DNA of 64,000 nucleotides, from the NCBI GenBank assembly GCA_947044405.1, contig CAMRHE010000055.1, forward strand, positions 1,234,501 to 1,298,500. Reading direction: 5' to 3'. Shown here in pieces: positions 23,551 through 35,800 of the stretch (the stretch's first letter is position 1; every line of letters begins with the position of its first letter). The position numbers and the translations under genes are program-made. The stretch is from Leptodactylus fallax. Taxonomy: Eukaryota > Chordata > Amphibia > Anura > Leptodactylidae. The notes under the pieces are model-generated. The model was not told where the DNA came from, made no database searches, and was given only the letters and a program-made list of their open reading frames with translations.

Positions 23551-23740
23551 ACAGATCTCCCAGTGGCCGCACATTTCTCCAGAGAAGACCACTCTATTGA
23601 AGATTTTCAGGTTGTGGTTTTAATGGGACATTTTAAAATGCAAAGGGAGAGGAAAGAATGGGAATATAAATTAATGCAAAAATTTCAAACACTGCAATTT
23701 GGACTTAATATTCATGCCAGTTTCATGTCACACTATGTAT
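23551..23740 (+). pseudogene. Penelope-like ORF C-terminal remnant
   Basis: The + strand translates to a segment with LPVAAHFSREDHSIEDFQVV, then RERKEWEYKLMQKFQTLQFG, then a GLN and FMSHY end. This pattern, a basic WEY block followed by F.TL..GLN and FMSHY, matches the tail after the GIY-YIG endonuclease region of Penelope-like proteins as I know them. No upstream reverse transcriptase remains. The left arm at 23464-23522 carries the GLN...FMSHY part again on the minus strand, followed by a stop. It is a truncated pseudogene. Confidence 0.6.
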
Positions 23741-24110
23741 GAACTGTGAGGACCACAAATCACCATGTAACAACCAACAGATAACAGCAAAAATTAGTGA
23801 TCCCTCCGTCATACTCAACAAGTTTCCAGATTGTTTATTTTTTGACTGGTTGTAAATAACTTCTCTAATATTGCATTTTGGGTTTTTTTAAGGATTTTAA
23901 GATCCTTTTTAAGGTCCATGTCCTTAGGGTATAAAAAAAAAATCTGAATTTTCAGTTTCTTGTATATCACCATGTCTGATGAAGGGAGCTAGTACTCCTG
24001 AAAGTTTATCAAATATACTCAGTTAGCCTCTAAAAGGTATCGCCTGATTTCTTCACTCTTCCACTACTTTCAATGGCTAACACGGTACAACATTATACTA
24101 CTATCATGGT

Positions 24111-25296
24111 CCTGAACAACATAGTACAATATCCCAGTTCACTGCTCCTTTGGTAGTTCTAAGATAACTTGCCTAAATCAGGCCACAACTAATAATAGTG
24201 CGAAGTAGTCAAACATACCATTGTTGTTCCTTAAAACATTAATAACAATTTCATACCACTTCACCTTTCACCTTGACATAACCAGCCAGAGCCAACATCT
24301 CATCTACCTGTACGAAGACAAAGCCGATACAGGCAGCTTATTGTCTCTCTTCTCAGAGGCAGTATACAGCACTGGACATGCCTAGCTTATATCTCTTTCA
24401 AGATTTTGTTCAGGGGCCCCTGATGTTGGTTCTGATTGGGAATTTCAATCTTGTTGCCAGAAGGTGATGCTGGGTAGTGCTGCAAAGTGAAGAGTGATGG
24501 AAAAGGGTGCACTGTGCCTTCCCTTGGTGCACTCAGACGTTCATTTTCATGTGGATTAAAAGATTGTTTTCTTATATCTCTAAAGAATTTGGGACCAGCT
24601 GTTAAAGTTCCCTATACAGTGCTGTTAGTTGTGGGGCGCTGATATGCCTCCTTTAATAAAAACTAGCCATGTATTCTCAGCTAAATATCCAATAGAGTCA
24701 TCGGATGACACTTACTTTAAATTTACAGTATACGTGTAAATGGACACAATGTATGGGAGATATTTATATTCTACAAGGAGCAATATTTTACAGAGTGAGG
24801 AGACGCATAAATTAAGGAAGGACCTTGTCTATTAAAGGAGAGAGAGTTAATGAAGTTGAGACCTCATCATGTAAGAATGGACCTCATCAATTACAAAGGG
24901 ACCTCATTAATGAAGGAGACATCTCATCATCATATGTTGCTCACATGTTTAAGGAGGGAGAGAGGAAAGGAAATTTACTAAGCTACATGTGAAGCTACAG
25001 CCAAAATAATTCTGGCTTAAATTGCAAAATAAAACTGGGAGTACAGGTTTTACGCCATATATAATACATGTTGTAGTCACTTTTTGGCAGATGTTTGGCA
25101 CAATAAGTGGGGTGAAATTAGACAAAAGTGTCTAAAGATACGCTAGATTTATCATCCATCATGCACAGGACAGGTAAAGCAGCCCCAGTGTATATAATCT
25201 AATATAAAAATATAACGTTTATTAAATACATATTCAATACATAAAATGAGCGGACCAATAGCAGAACATAAGCCATTACGGCCGTTTGCTCACACT
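24111..25296. other. Unassigned noncoding sequence with dispersed-repeat fragment
   Basis: 24960-25190 (gaaatttactaagctacatg, ttttacgccatatataatac, gctagatttatcatccatca) resembles the 'gccagatttatca' repeat at 49460-49770. 24790-24960 has a loose purine-rich recurrence of ggacctcat. No gene. Confidence 0.4.
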
Positions 25297-25545
25297 TAGA
25301 CCCCATGCACATGACTGAGTGTGCATCCAATATTGAGCCGAGTTCGCAGTGAAATGCACTCACAAGGATGTCACTCCGAGTGTATTCCTTGATGCACTTT
25401 CTTCTATGGAGGCTTTTGATCCATTCTGTTCCGATGACATGGAGCAGGATAGGACCTGCACTGTGTTCATTGGAACAGAACCGGCCATCGGACTCCACCT
25501 CATAGGAGCATCAGATAGCACAATTGGATGTGTGCATGGAGCCTA
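25297..25545. repeat. Dispersed repeat 'GACCCCATGCACA', copy 2
   Basis: Second copy of the repeat at 20297-20530, same orientation: tagaccccatgcacatgact, gagtgtgcatccaa, ttctatggaggcttttgatc, gtgtgcatggagcctaag. Noncoding. Confidence 0.65.
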
Positions 25546-25679
25546 AGAGGGTAATACAAAGATGCTGGTTCCTTCTGATGCTGGTACCCAAGTGATGGTT
25601 GTCAGTAGGCGTCAAACCTCATGTGTTTTGCGAATATTCTTGAGGTTCACCTCCCTATTTCAATTTCTTTCTGACAAAC

Positions 25680-26036
25680 TATTATACTGTGGGGTCACTC
25701 CACACCCACAGAGTATAATAAGCAGAGACCCAAGGGAGAAGTGATAAAACTATTAAACACTGATACTCACATTCTTGGGCTCCTTCATAGCATCTGGTGC
25801 TCCATCATGGTCCTCTTCAGTCGTCTTCCAGCAACCCATGAGGCCAGAATAGGTACAAGAAAACCGAAGAGGACCGAAAGGGAGCCCAGGAGAAGTGAGG
25901 GAAGGTGAGGATTAGTATTATGTTTCCATACTTCCCGAGACATCACTTTCTGACTCATGAGTGGCGAACCCCAAAAATTTATGTTTTTTGGAAAATTCAT
26001 AAATCCGGCTTGTTAAAATTGGCTTGCTCATCTCTA
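25680..26036. mobile_element. hAT-like nonautonomous element, right part
   Basis: The right terminus ttggcttgctcatctcta is the inverted family end TAGAGATGAGCGAACC. The arms (actcacattcttgggctcct against agggagcccaggagaagtga) are inverted. The left tip is lost. Confidence 0.6.
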
Positions 26037-26568
26037 GTTCTAGGGAACTTGTCACCTATTTTGTGGCCCCTAAAACAGACTACAACAGTTCCCTGCACAT
26101 GTGCAATGTACAGTTGAAGCAACAGGCAGTACACCTCACTGGGCACGTGCAAAGTGTACACCCCTTGTATTCAACGGCGCACCAAGCATTCGCCTGGAGT
26201 CGCTGGAGAGGAGTCCAGGACTATCCACAGATTAAAAGTTATAAAACCTCTGAGCAGCACTGAAGATGGGGCTAAGGTTACTTAGGTTTTGGGCCCTAAT
26301 ACTATACTATATACTAGCAATATAAAGAAATGCTGCTAGTTTAGGGACCCCAAACATGGTGACAGCTTATCTTTAATGGAACAGGGAACAGGTAACTAGT
26401 TCTGTCCCTATACTAATAACCGGTGTTCTGCTGTATTGATAAATGACCCCAATAGATGTCTTTGCTATATTCTATTACTGTTCTTCTCATAAACCAATTA
26501 CTTTCTCACTCTTTCTACTAATCTGCATACATATAAATGTGTTTTGTGTGTAAGATCTGCTTAGATAG

Positions 26569-26645
26569 AAGGATAGATAGATACTATATACAGATAGATG
26601 GAAAGAGATACATACATAGATATATAGACAGACATACACATACTG

Positions 26646-26712
<67 letters not shown>
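26569..26712. repeat. GATA tetranucleotide microsatellite
   Basis: A perfect (GATA)n tract of about 17 units spans 26646-26712, preceded by imperfect GATA/GACA/CATA units from 26569. The frames of 77-78 residues that read YLSIYLSI on the minus strand are translations of this repeat. Confidence 0.95.
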
Positions 26713-26713
<1 letters not shown>

Positions 26714-27400
26714 CTCTATCCATATTTTTAATTGAAATTGCTGCCTGTTTACTGCATGAAAGTTTGCCTTTTTAATTTGCAGTGAGAATCCCACAGGGAC
26801 CAGACGGTAATTTCTACAGCCAATTAATGACTATGTAAAACATTCTTAGACATCGCAATTTAGCTATAGTGTGAAAGCTCCCTAAAGAACATAACACAAT
26901 ATATTATGTGAAAACATGTCATGTAGACAGGCCTCTGATGGCTGAAATCTGCTTCATTTTGTTCTGCCATCACAATGTTTGTGGTAATAATTATCTGTGT
27001 TGTGTTTTATAATATACATGAGGATTGTTTAATCTGTTCTATCCATCCTCATATCTCTACAAATCTGTCTGCCTAAGTATCTATCCATCCATTTTATCTA
27101 TGAGTCTTGGCTTTTTCATTGGCTTTTGTAGTAAGGTAAGTTGCAGCAAGTTAAGTTAAAGTTTGATACATTTGTATCCATCCATCTCTTATCTATCTGT
27201 CTGTCTATATCTCTCATATCACTATCTACATATTCATCTTCTCTCTCATTTATTATCTATATAATGTCTTGGCTTTTTAGTGGCTTCTGTAAAATGATAT
27301 TCTGCTACGGCTTGTTATCATATAAAACTTAAAGTTTGCTATCTGTCTCCCATCTACCTACTTATCTATCCTTCTGTGTTATATCTATACCTAGGCATAG
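26713..27400. repeat. Imperfect ATCT/CATC-rich stretch
   Basis: 27040-27370 contains scattered ctatccatcc, tctatctgtctgtctat and similar pyrimidine tetranucleotide runs, interspersed with two copies of a 'tcttggctttttxxtggcttytgtaa' segment (27103-27135 and 27268-27292). Otherwise unassigned. Confidence 0.5.
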
Positions 27401-30400
27401 ACCAATAACAGTGAATGCTATAAATACATATTACAAGACAACTATTTTCATTGTGGATTTCGCAGGTTCCTTTGAGTAGTTCTGAATGTGATTTGCCTGT
27501 GGCCAATGCAGAACATAAAAGTACAGAATAGAAGTGTCTATTAATAAAAACCAAGGAGGTCCTCCTCTCAGGGCTGGTTCGTGCCATCATGAATCGACCC
27601 TCACCCTAGAAACCGAGATCCTAGAACTTCTTAACCCCTCTTCAACATCTGACAATGTTTTTCTATTATTAACTGAGATTGAAGAGAGAATATTCTACCC
27701 AGGCATGGATTACCTTCAAAGTTTCCGTCACTAAGTCCCCCAATAGACCGCCCTCCTTCAGATTGATAAACCTGTCTACCTCTATGATATGGGACAAATC
27801 AAAGGAATCTTCAAACCAATTGAGTAATTTCTTCGCCTTGAGGCACGTATCCATCTCACGCCGAGCCTTATTAATCTGGAAGCTTTTTCTTTGGAAGGAT
27901 TTTTTTATGCTCATCTGTCAACAAATATAGGTTACACCTTGATTAATCTTTCATCAAAGTGGCGCACAATGACTCCATAGAAAACAATTAGAATCAGGGA
28001 GTGAGTAGATTAAAGTGGATTGCTTCCCTCGCCTGCGAGAGGAAATTACATTTGTGTATATGCTGCCTGACATATTGCTCAACAGTTTATTGAAGATTTA
28101 TTCCTCTTGTATATATTTTAATACTCTCAGATTTATCAAAATGTCTACAGGGAATATATAGAAAATCTTCAGGTTGTATTGGGGCATACATTTCATATTT
28201 AAAAGGAAGTGTTTCACCAGAAAATGACCAAGTTTTTAATGTTAAACATAATTCGTTAAAGAATTTTGGATGATTTTATTTTTAATTTTCCATGTCACTA
28301 TGTTTTAAAAAAATACCACACCCTGCAATTTTCACTCTGACCACTAAGCCTAAAGCAAAACAGCCATGACAAACGTCCAATACTCCAGAGGGGAGCCAGT
28401 TTTCACATTTCATTGCATTGAGAGATTCGTAAAACTAGTAAATATAGGATAAGACCGTACAACTAGAACGTCAAAATATCGGTCATGTGAATTTCCCCCT
28501 TTAACATACAGTGAAACGAATGGAGCCATGTTTTGGCCGTTAAAAAAAAGTGGCCATTACACAGTCGATTCTCATTGTCGTGTGGATGCAGGATAACAAA
28601 AGGTGGACAATTCCCAATTCTGTAGGGGTTTTCATTACATCAGTTATTGCAGTCACATCACTGATAGGATTAAAATAGAAGACAACACCTCTATAGATAT
28701 CACAGAACACCCATCATTGCATCCACTGTTGAGAATAGATGTCACAACTTATCTTCTCCCCCCTCCCCGCACAGTGCATATCCAGAAAACTCTTCCATAG
28801 ATCTCAATGAGTCAGCTCCAGACTATTGCTGCCTATTGCAATGAGACTGCTGTAAAGCAGATCACTAAATGTTGCTAATAGAGCAGAGGAATAGCTCAGG
28901 CAAGACGGCCGCCCCCCATAATCATGTACAGAAAATAGAATAAAAAAATTCTACAATCAGAAAATAAAAGATTAGAAAAAGTGATAGATTTCAATACCTG
29001 GTTTTAACAAAAAATTTAAAAAAAATTGTGAATATATTCCTTTGAATAAACGTAAAGGAATTGCTGAAGCAAGAAGAAAAGACACCAAAATGGACGGGAA
29101 AGCAACGGCACTGGAGAGGCAGAGTGACATGGTGAATATTACTATTTTGTTATTTTCACTTTTTTCCCTATTGTAAGCCTACTGAAAGGACTAAGAGCTT
29201 GGTGTGTCACACACTTAAAAAAAACAAAAAAAACAAACAAACAACATCTGTCATGCTCCGCCTATGAGGAGCTGCATAGTTTATAAGTTCTCCTGGAATG
29301 TCACTAATATACAAATTACACAAACCTAAACTTACAAAACAATGGATTTTTGAAATTATAGAACTTTCTTATACTTTATTGTGTAGTTCGAGTATATGAA
29401 GGCTGCAACATTAACATGTTAGACATTCAAAAACGTATATTGTAATGCAAAAGTCTCCGCCGTAAGTGACCCAAAAGAAGCCAAGATTGAGTTTTTAGAT
29501 CAAACTGAATAAGATTCATGGTCTGTGCCATAAAAGATAGCATTGTTAAGTTCTCAATACCGTAAAACTTGGTCCGAGGTTATACTGCACACAAAGCAGA
29601 TAGCTATATCAATTACTTCCAAATTTACAATTGGGGGTTTGACTTCCCAAACCAGGGACAACTTAATGAAGAGGTGACTGAATGATAGAGGTGCCAGTGT
29701 CCTTGCTCGTAATGTTGTATGGCTTGGAGATCTATCATGCACCTTTCGCTTCCCAAAGGAGACCATAAATAAGTTCAAAGAGGAGATTCTTGTTTCTAGT
29801 TAGATGTACAGGCAATAAGAAAGGAACAAAAATCAAGTCAGAGACAGATAAAGCAATTTCAATTTGTAAAACTTTTCTGAAACCCAAAAGGTCCCGGAAA
29901 ATTTTTGTAACCTCAAGGCAACTTTAGAGATAAAAATTTTGGCATATATCATATATCATTTTCATTGTGTTTTCCTTACAAAATCGTCAGGCCATTACCT
30001 TGCCCATCAGTGCAATATTACAGAAAATGTGAAAGTCCATGTTTAAGTACCTTGTAATTTTTGTTCTTATCTTACACACACAGAGCTTATCATCATTAAA
30101 GTAACCAGAACTCGGCATATCAACCCAGCCTTGCAGATAGATAGGTTAGGGTCATCTGAACCTGTGTGTTCCCTCTCGCTGCCTCCATTGCCAACATATT
30201 GTAGTTTTTGTTCATATGTAAATAAGCACTTTGGAGCAAAGAGGGTGTTGTCATTGCTTCAAAGCGCCAAATCCTGAGAGTTCATTTGTATATTGACAAA
30301 AACAGCAGTATCTTGAGAACATGGTACAAGGGGAAAACACTTTGATTCTGGTGACCCCATCTTATCTATCTGTGGTGTGTGTTGATATGCTGGGTTCTAG

Positions 30401-32759
30401 TGTCACACTCCCTTTAAGATCTAAAGTTATTTGTGACTCATCCCATATTAAATGGACTCTACTGGCAAGTGATTGGCTCCAAATCAGCTCCAAATGGGGT
30501 TGATTCCTTATTGAATCTTAAATTTTAATTTATTATAGCTGAAGCCAACTGGAGGATTCTCTTGTACTGTCCAGTCCAACAATGGATCAATGTTGTCAAT
30601 AGATATCTTGGTATTTTTTTTTTAAGTTTAAAAAAATTTAAAAAAAAAAATCAAAAAATAATACAGACATATCCACATAGAGTACAATATTTCCTCACAA
30701 ACCTCTCTAACCCACCCATTTCTTCCCAAGTCCTGTGAGGGGGGGGATTTCAATACCAAAAATATCCATCTACATAGCAGCCAGCCATTTTTTTCAATAT
30801 TCATGTTCTCTTTCTGTCTAAGTGTAAAGGGCTTGGACCAAGTTAACATATCACCTATCTATAAGTCTTGCTGATTGGCGGGGAACTGACCCTTGAAACC
30901 CCACTGTTCTTGAAGATGGGTTCTTGTTTTTGTTATTGCTCCTTTCATCTCTATGGGGCATCTAGGGGTAGCTTAGTACAACAATTAGCCATCTTGAGCA
31001 TTCCCAATATAGAATTGCACCACCTGAATCGCTTTTCCATGCATACGGGGAAAACAAAATCCCGTTTTGATAGACTTTTCTACTCCAAGTACAGAAATCT
31101 CGCCATTTCTTTGCCGTTCATAAGACATCTGAACACGTTAGACTAAAGTCTGAGCTATCGTAAGATTTACACTGTGGGTTTGAATTACAGAAACTTTATA
31201 GACATCCCTATTTGCTTGCCAAAAACTGATGTCCACGACCTTGTAACCACCGGATTATCATAATGGGTGCAAGTTATTAACCTGTTGAGATATTATGACT
31301 ATATGGTTGATTCATTCTCTAAATCTATTATGATAAGTCTTATGGCTCTTGTATGCACTTTGCATTAGGACATGAATATTCCCATCCAGCCAAAATAACT
31401 TTCGTTCTTCCGTGACAGCAAATGCAATAGAAAAGTTCTCATGTGAAATCGTATTCTAATGATGGGACTAATTAACACATTTCTTTTCTACATAAATTAG
31501 GCTAATGGAAGCAGGTAATGAAGCAGTTAATTAACACTGACAAAACAGTCTTCTGCTGTGTGAAAGGACATAGCATATGACGTATATTAAGTGGTTGACT
31601 ATGTGGTGAAAATGGTGCCCTTGGTGGTGCCAAAGTAGTAATATATTTTGATTGACGTGTTAGTCCTTGTTCAAGTGTTAAAGAGGTTGTATAAGAAAAA
31701 AAAAAGACCTGAAACAGCACAACACTTGTCTATAGGATGTGTCTGGTATTGCATTCACTTTAGTAGGACTGGGTTGCAATACGATTCAAAGCAGTTAGAC
31801 AGTAATGGGAATGTTTTGGTGGGCAGAACCTATTTTATAATCTTATACAAGTCCTTTAATGAGGTTTTCCACATGGAGTCCTATCTTGGATCCCTTCTTA
31901 AAATCTAATACTAGGCTAGCTTCAGGTTAGGCCCATGAGATATGGACTAGATATCGGACATATTTTCTGGAATGAACCCTGATCCGGAACCTTGACTCCC
32001 AGCATCAACTAGGCTCTTCTGTCTCTGTGCTGTACAGTGTGGAACAATAGCGCTAGGGGAAGCAGCGACTCCTAGCATTATACAGTAGAGGACTATGATG
32101 CATGTCCCGGTCCCAGCTCAGTCCAGGAAATGCATCTGACATCTGGTCCTTATCTCATGAACCAAACTCGCCTTTATCAAAGATAAGCAGAAGGAAGATT
32201 TATACAAAACCAATTAAAGTAAGCTAATATTCTCCAATATCTATAGATATAGAAGCCTCTCCAAAGAGACCTAAGAGGCTGTCCATAACAGGCAACCTCA
32301 ACATCTGATTAATGTCCTCCACCCAGTGGTTTACACATATCCTGCTAAAGCTGTCCATGTACTTTAGATAGCTGGTGGCCAAATGTGTTGTCCATTCGAC
32401 AGCTATTCCTACAGATCCCCATATATATGTATACTTAGTCTGGCCAGTGGTGCATGAATAGAGAAATGTTAAAAAAAAAAAAAAAGGGGAAAAAAAAAGT
32501 GGAAAAAAACTGAAGAATGGAAGTGTCGGAATTCAAGACGCCCAATACTTCTGTTCCGAAAATCTGTGGTCATGAAGACAAACTTTGTCCATATGTTCAC
32601 ATGAACTTCAAAGAGGGAGGTCCTCTGCTTGGGAACCCTCTCTAATATCCAGAACAAAAAGACACTCTAGAGAACTCGAGTCACCCTTGTACTATGTAAT
32701 GGCCTCCAAGTATTAACACATATCTGGCAATACAAGTCTTCCTCGAATGAGATTATCAT
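27401..32759. other. Unassigned intergenic sequence
   Basis: No element could be recognised over most of this 5.3 kb. Points noted: opposed short frames on both strands at 27669-27930; an A-rich tract at 29214-29247; a low-complexity A/T block at 30608-30660; a MITE-like word near 30850-30960 (cacctatctataagtcttgc). No coding domain, tRNA or snRNA signal was found. Confidence 0.35.
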
Positions 32760-32910
32760 TATTTATTATTTTACCGTACCTCTCCTGGTCCTTCACTTAT
32801 ACTTTGGGGTTGGAAGAAACCCCTAGATACAATAAAAGCACTTTCAGTTCAGACTGAAACAAAACTCTTGGAAGACTCTAGTCTCCCTGGACAAGTGGAG
32901 GAAATTAAAA
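32760..32910. mobile_element. hAT-like element, half copy
   Basis: cctctcctggtccttcactt, tatactttggggttggaaga and cactttcagttcagactgaa match the right half of the 'agagatgagcgaacc' family (compare 45005-45060). The tip is missing. Confidence 0.5.
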
Positions 32911-32939
32911 TTTTTTAAAAAGTTTTTGCCGACCTGAAT

Positions 32940-33402
32940 TTAAATGGGTGGTCCAGGAAAAAATGGACAACCCATTTAAGTTTTAGATAGGCTGGGGGCA
33001 GTGAAAAAAAAATATAAACAAAAACAAAAAAAACACACACCTTTCCACGGTGCTCTGGTGCCTCCCTGTGCAGTTTGGTCTTCAGTCCCGTGCTGACATG
33101 TGGTGGAAGTCCTAGCCACACGTAACCGCTGAGGTCAATAAGTGACCTCAGAGAAGGGCATGCAATGTCACTACCTGTGACATCATGGGTCTCTTCCTGA
33201 GGCCTACTGAGGACGCTGATTAGCCTCAGCGATGACGAGACTGTTTTAGGCCAATCAGCGAAACTTAGGAAGAGATTCATGAGAAGCCACCGGAGCAGAA
33301 GGACCATAACACACCGGGAGGACATCAGAGCATCGGGGACAGGTGAGTAAATTTACATTTTTTTTCACCTCCCCTGGTTGTCCAAAAAATACCTGGACAA
33401 TC
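32940..33402. mobile_element. Palindromic TTAA MITE
   Basis: Left TTAAATGGGTGGTCCAGG is opposed by the right end acctggacaatc. A-rich and T-rich subterminal runs face each other and the middle has GC-rich arms (acacctttccacggtgctct against gagcatcggggacaggtgag). It is related to 13866-14212. The 136-residue minus frame inside is not a gene. Confidence 0.6.
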
Positions 33403-34332
33403 TCAAAGTATCCGCATAAGACTGAACAGAGCATTTTACCTCTTCGATGTCACCACTTTTTTCTTTTCTACTCACCCCTTATATTATTATTCCTGAGCTC
33501 TGCACTTGGGGAAGAAGAATTCTAGAAACGACAAAATAAATTGCGAAAAAAAGGCGCCGTAGTCAACGTTTGTTTTGTTCCTCTGTCAGCGCAGGCCTGG
33601 TCTATAATCTTTCCCTCATAGATATTCTCCCTGAGCCTAATAGACTTGAAGATGACTGGTTAACTCATACATATGCCTGACCTTCAGCTTTATTGCTGTT
33701 ATTTATGGCTTAGACCATTGTGTGGGATTTTCCATCAATACAACAATAATAACTTTATCAGTATCCGAAAAGTAGTTGGGTTTGAGCAATAATTGCCTCA
33801 AACAGCATCTTTGTAGCATCAATATAATTGCTGGTCAAAAAAATAAATTTTCCAGGATGTAGTGCAAAATCAATACCTAATTTCATCCTTAGTATAACTT
33901 TTTAAATTATTTCTCTGGAGTAAATGGAGGCCAAGATGAATGGGTGTATGGGGCGCCCTATCAAGGATTCCCTTTTCTTCTAAAAATTTATAGTCTTGCT
34001 GCAACGTTAATTAAGTGAGCAGCGTTAGATGGAAAACAATTGTTGTTCCGTATATCATACGTGATGAAATGAGCTCTGTCATTATTATTCCGAATGGATT
34101 TTTCATTGTGCATCGTGATAGCGTGTGAACCGGTAAAATCTACTTGTCTGACTGTGGCTTCTAGGCCATGAAAGTAAAATATATCAATATTAAATAAAAA
34201 AAAACTACAGTAAATATTTAAAAATATATACACGTGTCCGAGTGATGAGAATTTTTAAATTTTAGCGGCATTTTTTGCATTAAAATATATTCTGATACAT
34301 AGAAATTGTAGGGTTTATTTAGGATTAGAATA
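33403..34332. other. AT-rich single-copy-looking DNA, possible regulatory
   Basis: No repeats recognised. Contains gcaacgttaattaagtgagc and cattattattccgaatggat (33998-34095). No coding frame of note. A candidate for comparison with other frogs as a conserved noncoding element. Confidence 0.25.
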
Positions 34333-34744
34333 TTAAAGAGGAACTTTCACCACCTCCACCAATTCTAGTTCTTAGAATCTGGTAATAGGTGCCGATTCCA
34401 GTCAGTTGGAATTTTTTCTGTAGCCCCCACCATTCCCGAGCAACAAGTGCAGGTAGTTTTGGTATGCTTTTTAAGCTCTGTAATGCCAGAAGGCGGTGTC
34501 AGGCAGGATGATGTGATTCAGACCTCCAATCAGAGGCAGCCAGTGTCAGAGCTCAGAATCACACCCCTTGTCTGCTCCTGCCAGTACAAAGACTAAATAG
34601 TATACCAGGCACCAAAACTAACAGCAATGATTGTTCAGGAATGGTGGGGACTAGAGAAAAAAAATCTGTGCCAGAATCAGTGAAGTAGCAGCTATTAAAT
34701 GTAAAGAACTGGACTTTTTGGAGGTGATAAAAGGACCTCTTTAA
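34333..34744. mobile_element. TTAA palindromic MITE 'AGAGGACCTTTCACCACC'
   Basis: Left TTAAAGAGGAACTTTCACCA and right gaggtgataaaaggacctct with TTAA at 34741-34744. Subterminal pairs include gattccagtcagttggaatt and the decayed tgtgccagaatcag. It shares its sequence with copies at 36980, 37698, 48374 and 54297. Confidence 0.75.
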
Positions 34745-35093
34745 TGATCTGTCCTAAAGACAGGTCATCAGTGGTTGATCAGTAAGAATCTGACCTCAGG
34801 ACCACCACTGACTAGCACAATAAACAGGACAAGGTTTATTTATAGTTAATGCCGTTTTTTCATCCAAAAAAAGTGACAATTGTTTTGTGCAATGACTGCT
34901 GGCACAAATGTATGCAGAACCAGCACAGATAAGGTCATATGATCACATATGTGCAGATCCTAACAGTTGAGCACAGATAAGGTCACATGATCATATCTGT
35001 GCAGGTTCTGAAACTACAGAGCAGACAGTGTGAGCTGCAGTGTAAATGTATATGGCCTGGTTTGAAGTTTGTATTAGTTTAGGGGGATTGGTC
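34745..35093. other. Unassigned noncoding sequence with short direct repeat
   Basis: A 35-40 bp direct repeat is seen: cagcacagataaggtcatatgatcacat (34921) and gagcacagataaggtcacatgatcatat (34969), about 48 bp apart. Nothing else assigned. Confidence 0.45.
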
Positions 35094-35390
35094 TTGGATT
35101 TATATTTAGGTCCTGTTATCTATTAGTTTAGGGGTATGGGGTCTGTATTTAGGGAGTCTGATCTGGATCTATATTAGTTTAGGGTGTTTGTGTTTTGTAT
35201 TTAGTGGGTTTGGTCTAGGTTTGTATTAATTTACAGGGTATGGGGTCTTTGTTTAGTGGGTTTGGTCTTGGATCTATATTAGCTTAGGGTGACTGTGGTC
35301 AGTATTTAGTGGGTCTGGTCTAGGTCTGTATTAGCTTAGGTTGTCTGAGCTGTGATCTGTATTTAGTGGCTTTGGTTTGCAGTTGAAATT
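35094..35390. repeat. Degenerate tandem repeat, period about 50 bp
   Basis: The block 'gtatttagtgggtttggtct' followed by a variable segment containing 'tattagtttagggtg' recurs about six times, for example near 35149, 35198, 35252, 35304 and 35357. Copies differ in length and sequence, so the array is old. Confidence 0.7.
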
Positions 35391-35511
35391 AATGGACAAC
35401 TCATGTTGAGAGTATGGGTCTCTACATGGTCTAGTACAGTCAGTGATAAGACTTGGTCAGTGTGTAGGATCACAGCCTTTTACAAGGGAAATGTTAACAC
35501 CTAGTTGTCAG

Positions 35512-35800
35512 TGCTAGAGATTAGCAAATTGGTTTAGATCAAAACAGAATGCACGTGAATTTTCCAGTATTTTAGGGTGCCCAACTCAAACTTTTGAAGC
35601 TCGTCAACCATGAATCACTCTTATATACCCTGGTGGCCAGAAAACCCCCAAAGAGGACCCCGAAAGAGCCCAGGAAAGGTAAGGCATGGTAACTATAAGT
35701 GTTTACTATGTTACCACATCTTCCCTAGGCCTCTGCTTGTCATACTTTGGGATCTAAAGAAACCCCAGAGTATATTTATAGCACGTCTGTCAGAGAAGCT
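35512..35800. mobile_element. hAT-like nonautonomous element, decayed
   Basis: The left end TAGAGATTAGCAAATTGGTT is a decayed family end, followed by gaattttccagtattttagg (compare 14277). The right part has tttgggatctaaagaaacccc and agagtatatttatagcacgt as at 14760-14785. The right tip is absent. Confidence 0.6.

Larger units (their letters stand above)
23131..24110. mobile_element. Penelope-like retroelement fragment in inverted arms
   Basis: Two arms, 23239-23522 and 23670-23964, are inverted copies of each other around a 147-bp spacer. The spacer and the start of the right arm translate on the + strand to a segment resembling the C-terminal part of Penelope-like ORFs, ending in GLN...FMSHY. 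The left arm, read on the minus strand, has the same FMSHY end followed by its own 3' tail with a hammerhead motif. The right arm has a different tail (tgtctgatgaagggagctag, then tcagttagcctctaaaaggt, ggctaacacggtacaacatt). Inverted, 5'-truncated copies are typical of Penelope-like insertions. The family assignment is from recognition, not from a search. Confidence 0.7.

Noticed and set aside
23976..24005. Second CUGAUGA...GAAA hammerhead-like core on the + strand (ctgatgaagggagctagtac)
   Set aside because: Stem II pairs only weakly, and no flanking stem I or stem III with a UH site could be drawn. It is at best a decayed relative of the left-tail ribozyme.
26487..26794. Frames encoding YLSI repeats
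   Set aside because: Direct translation of the GATA microsatellite.
32915..33325. 136-residue minus frame
   Set aside because: It falls within the palindromic TTAA MITE at 32940-33402.
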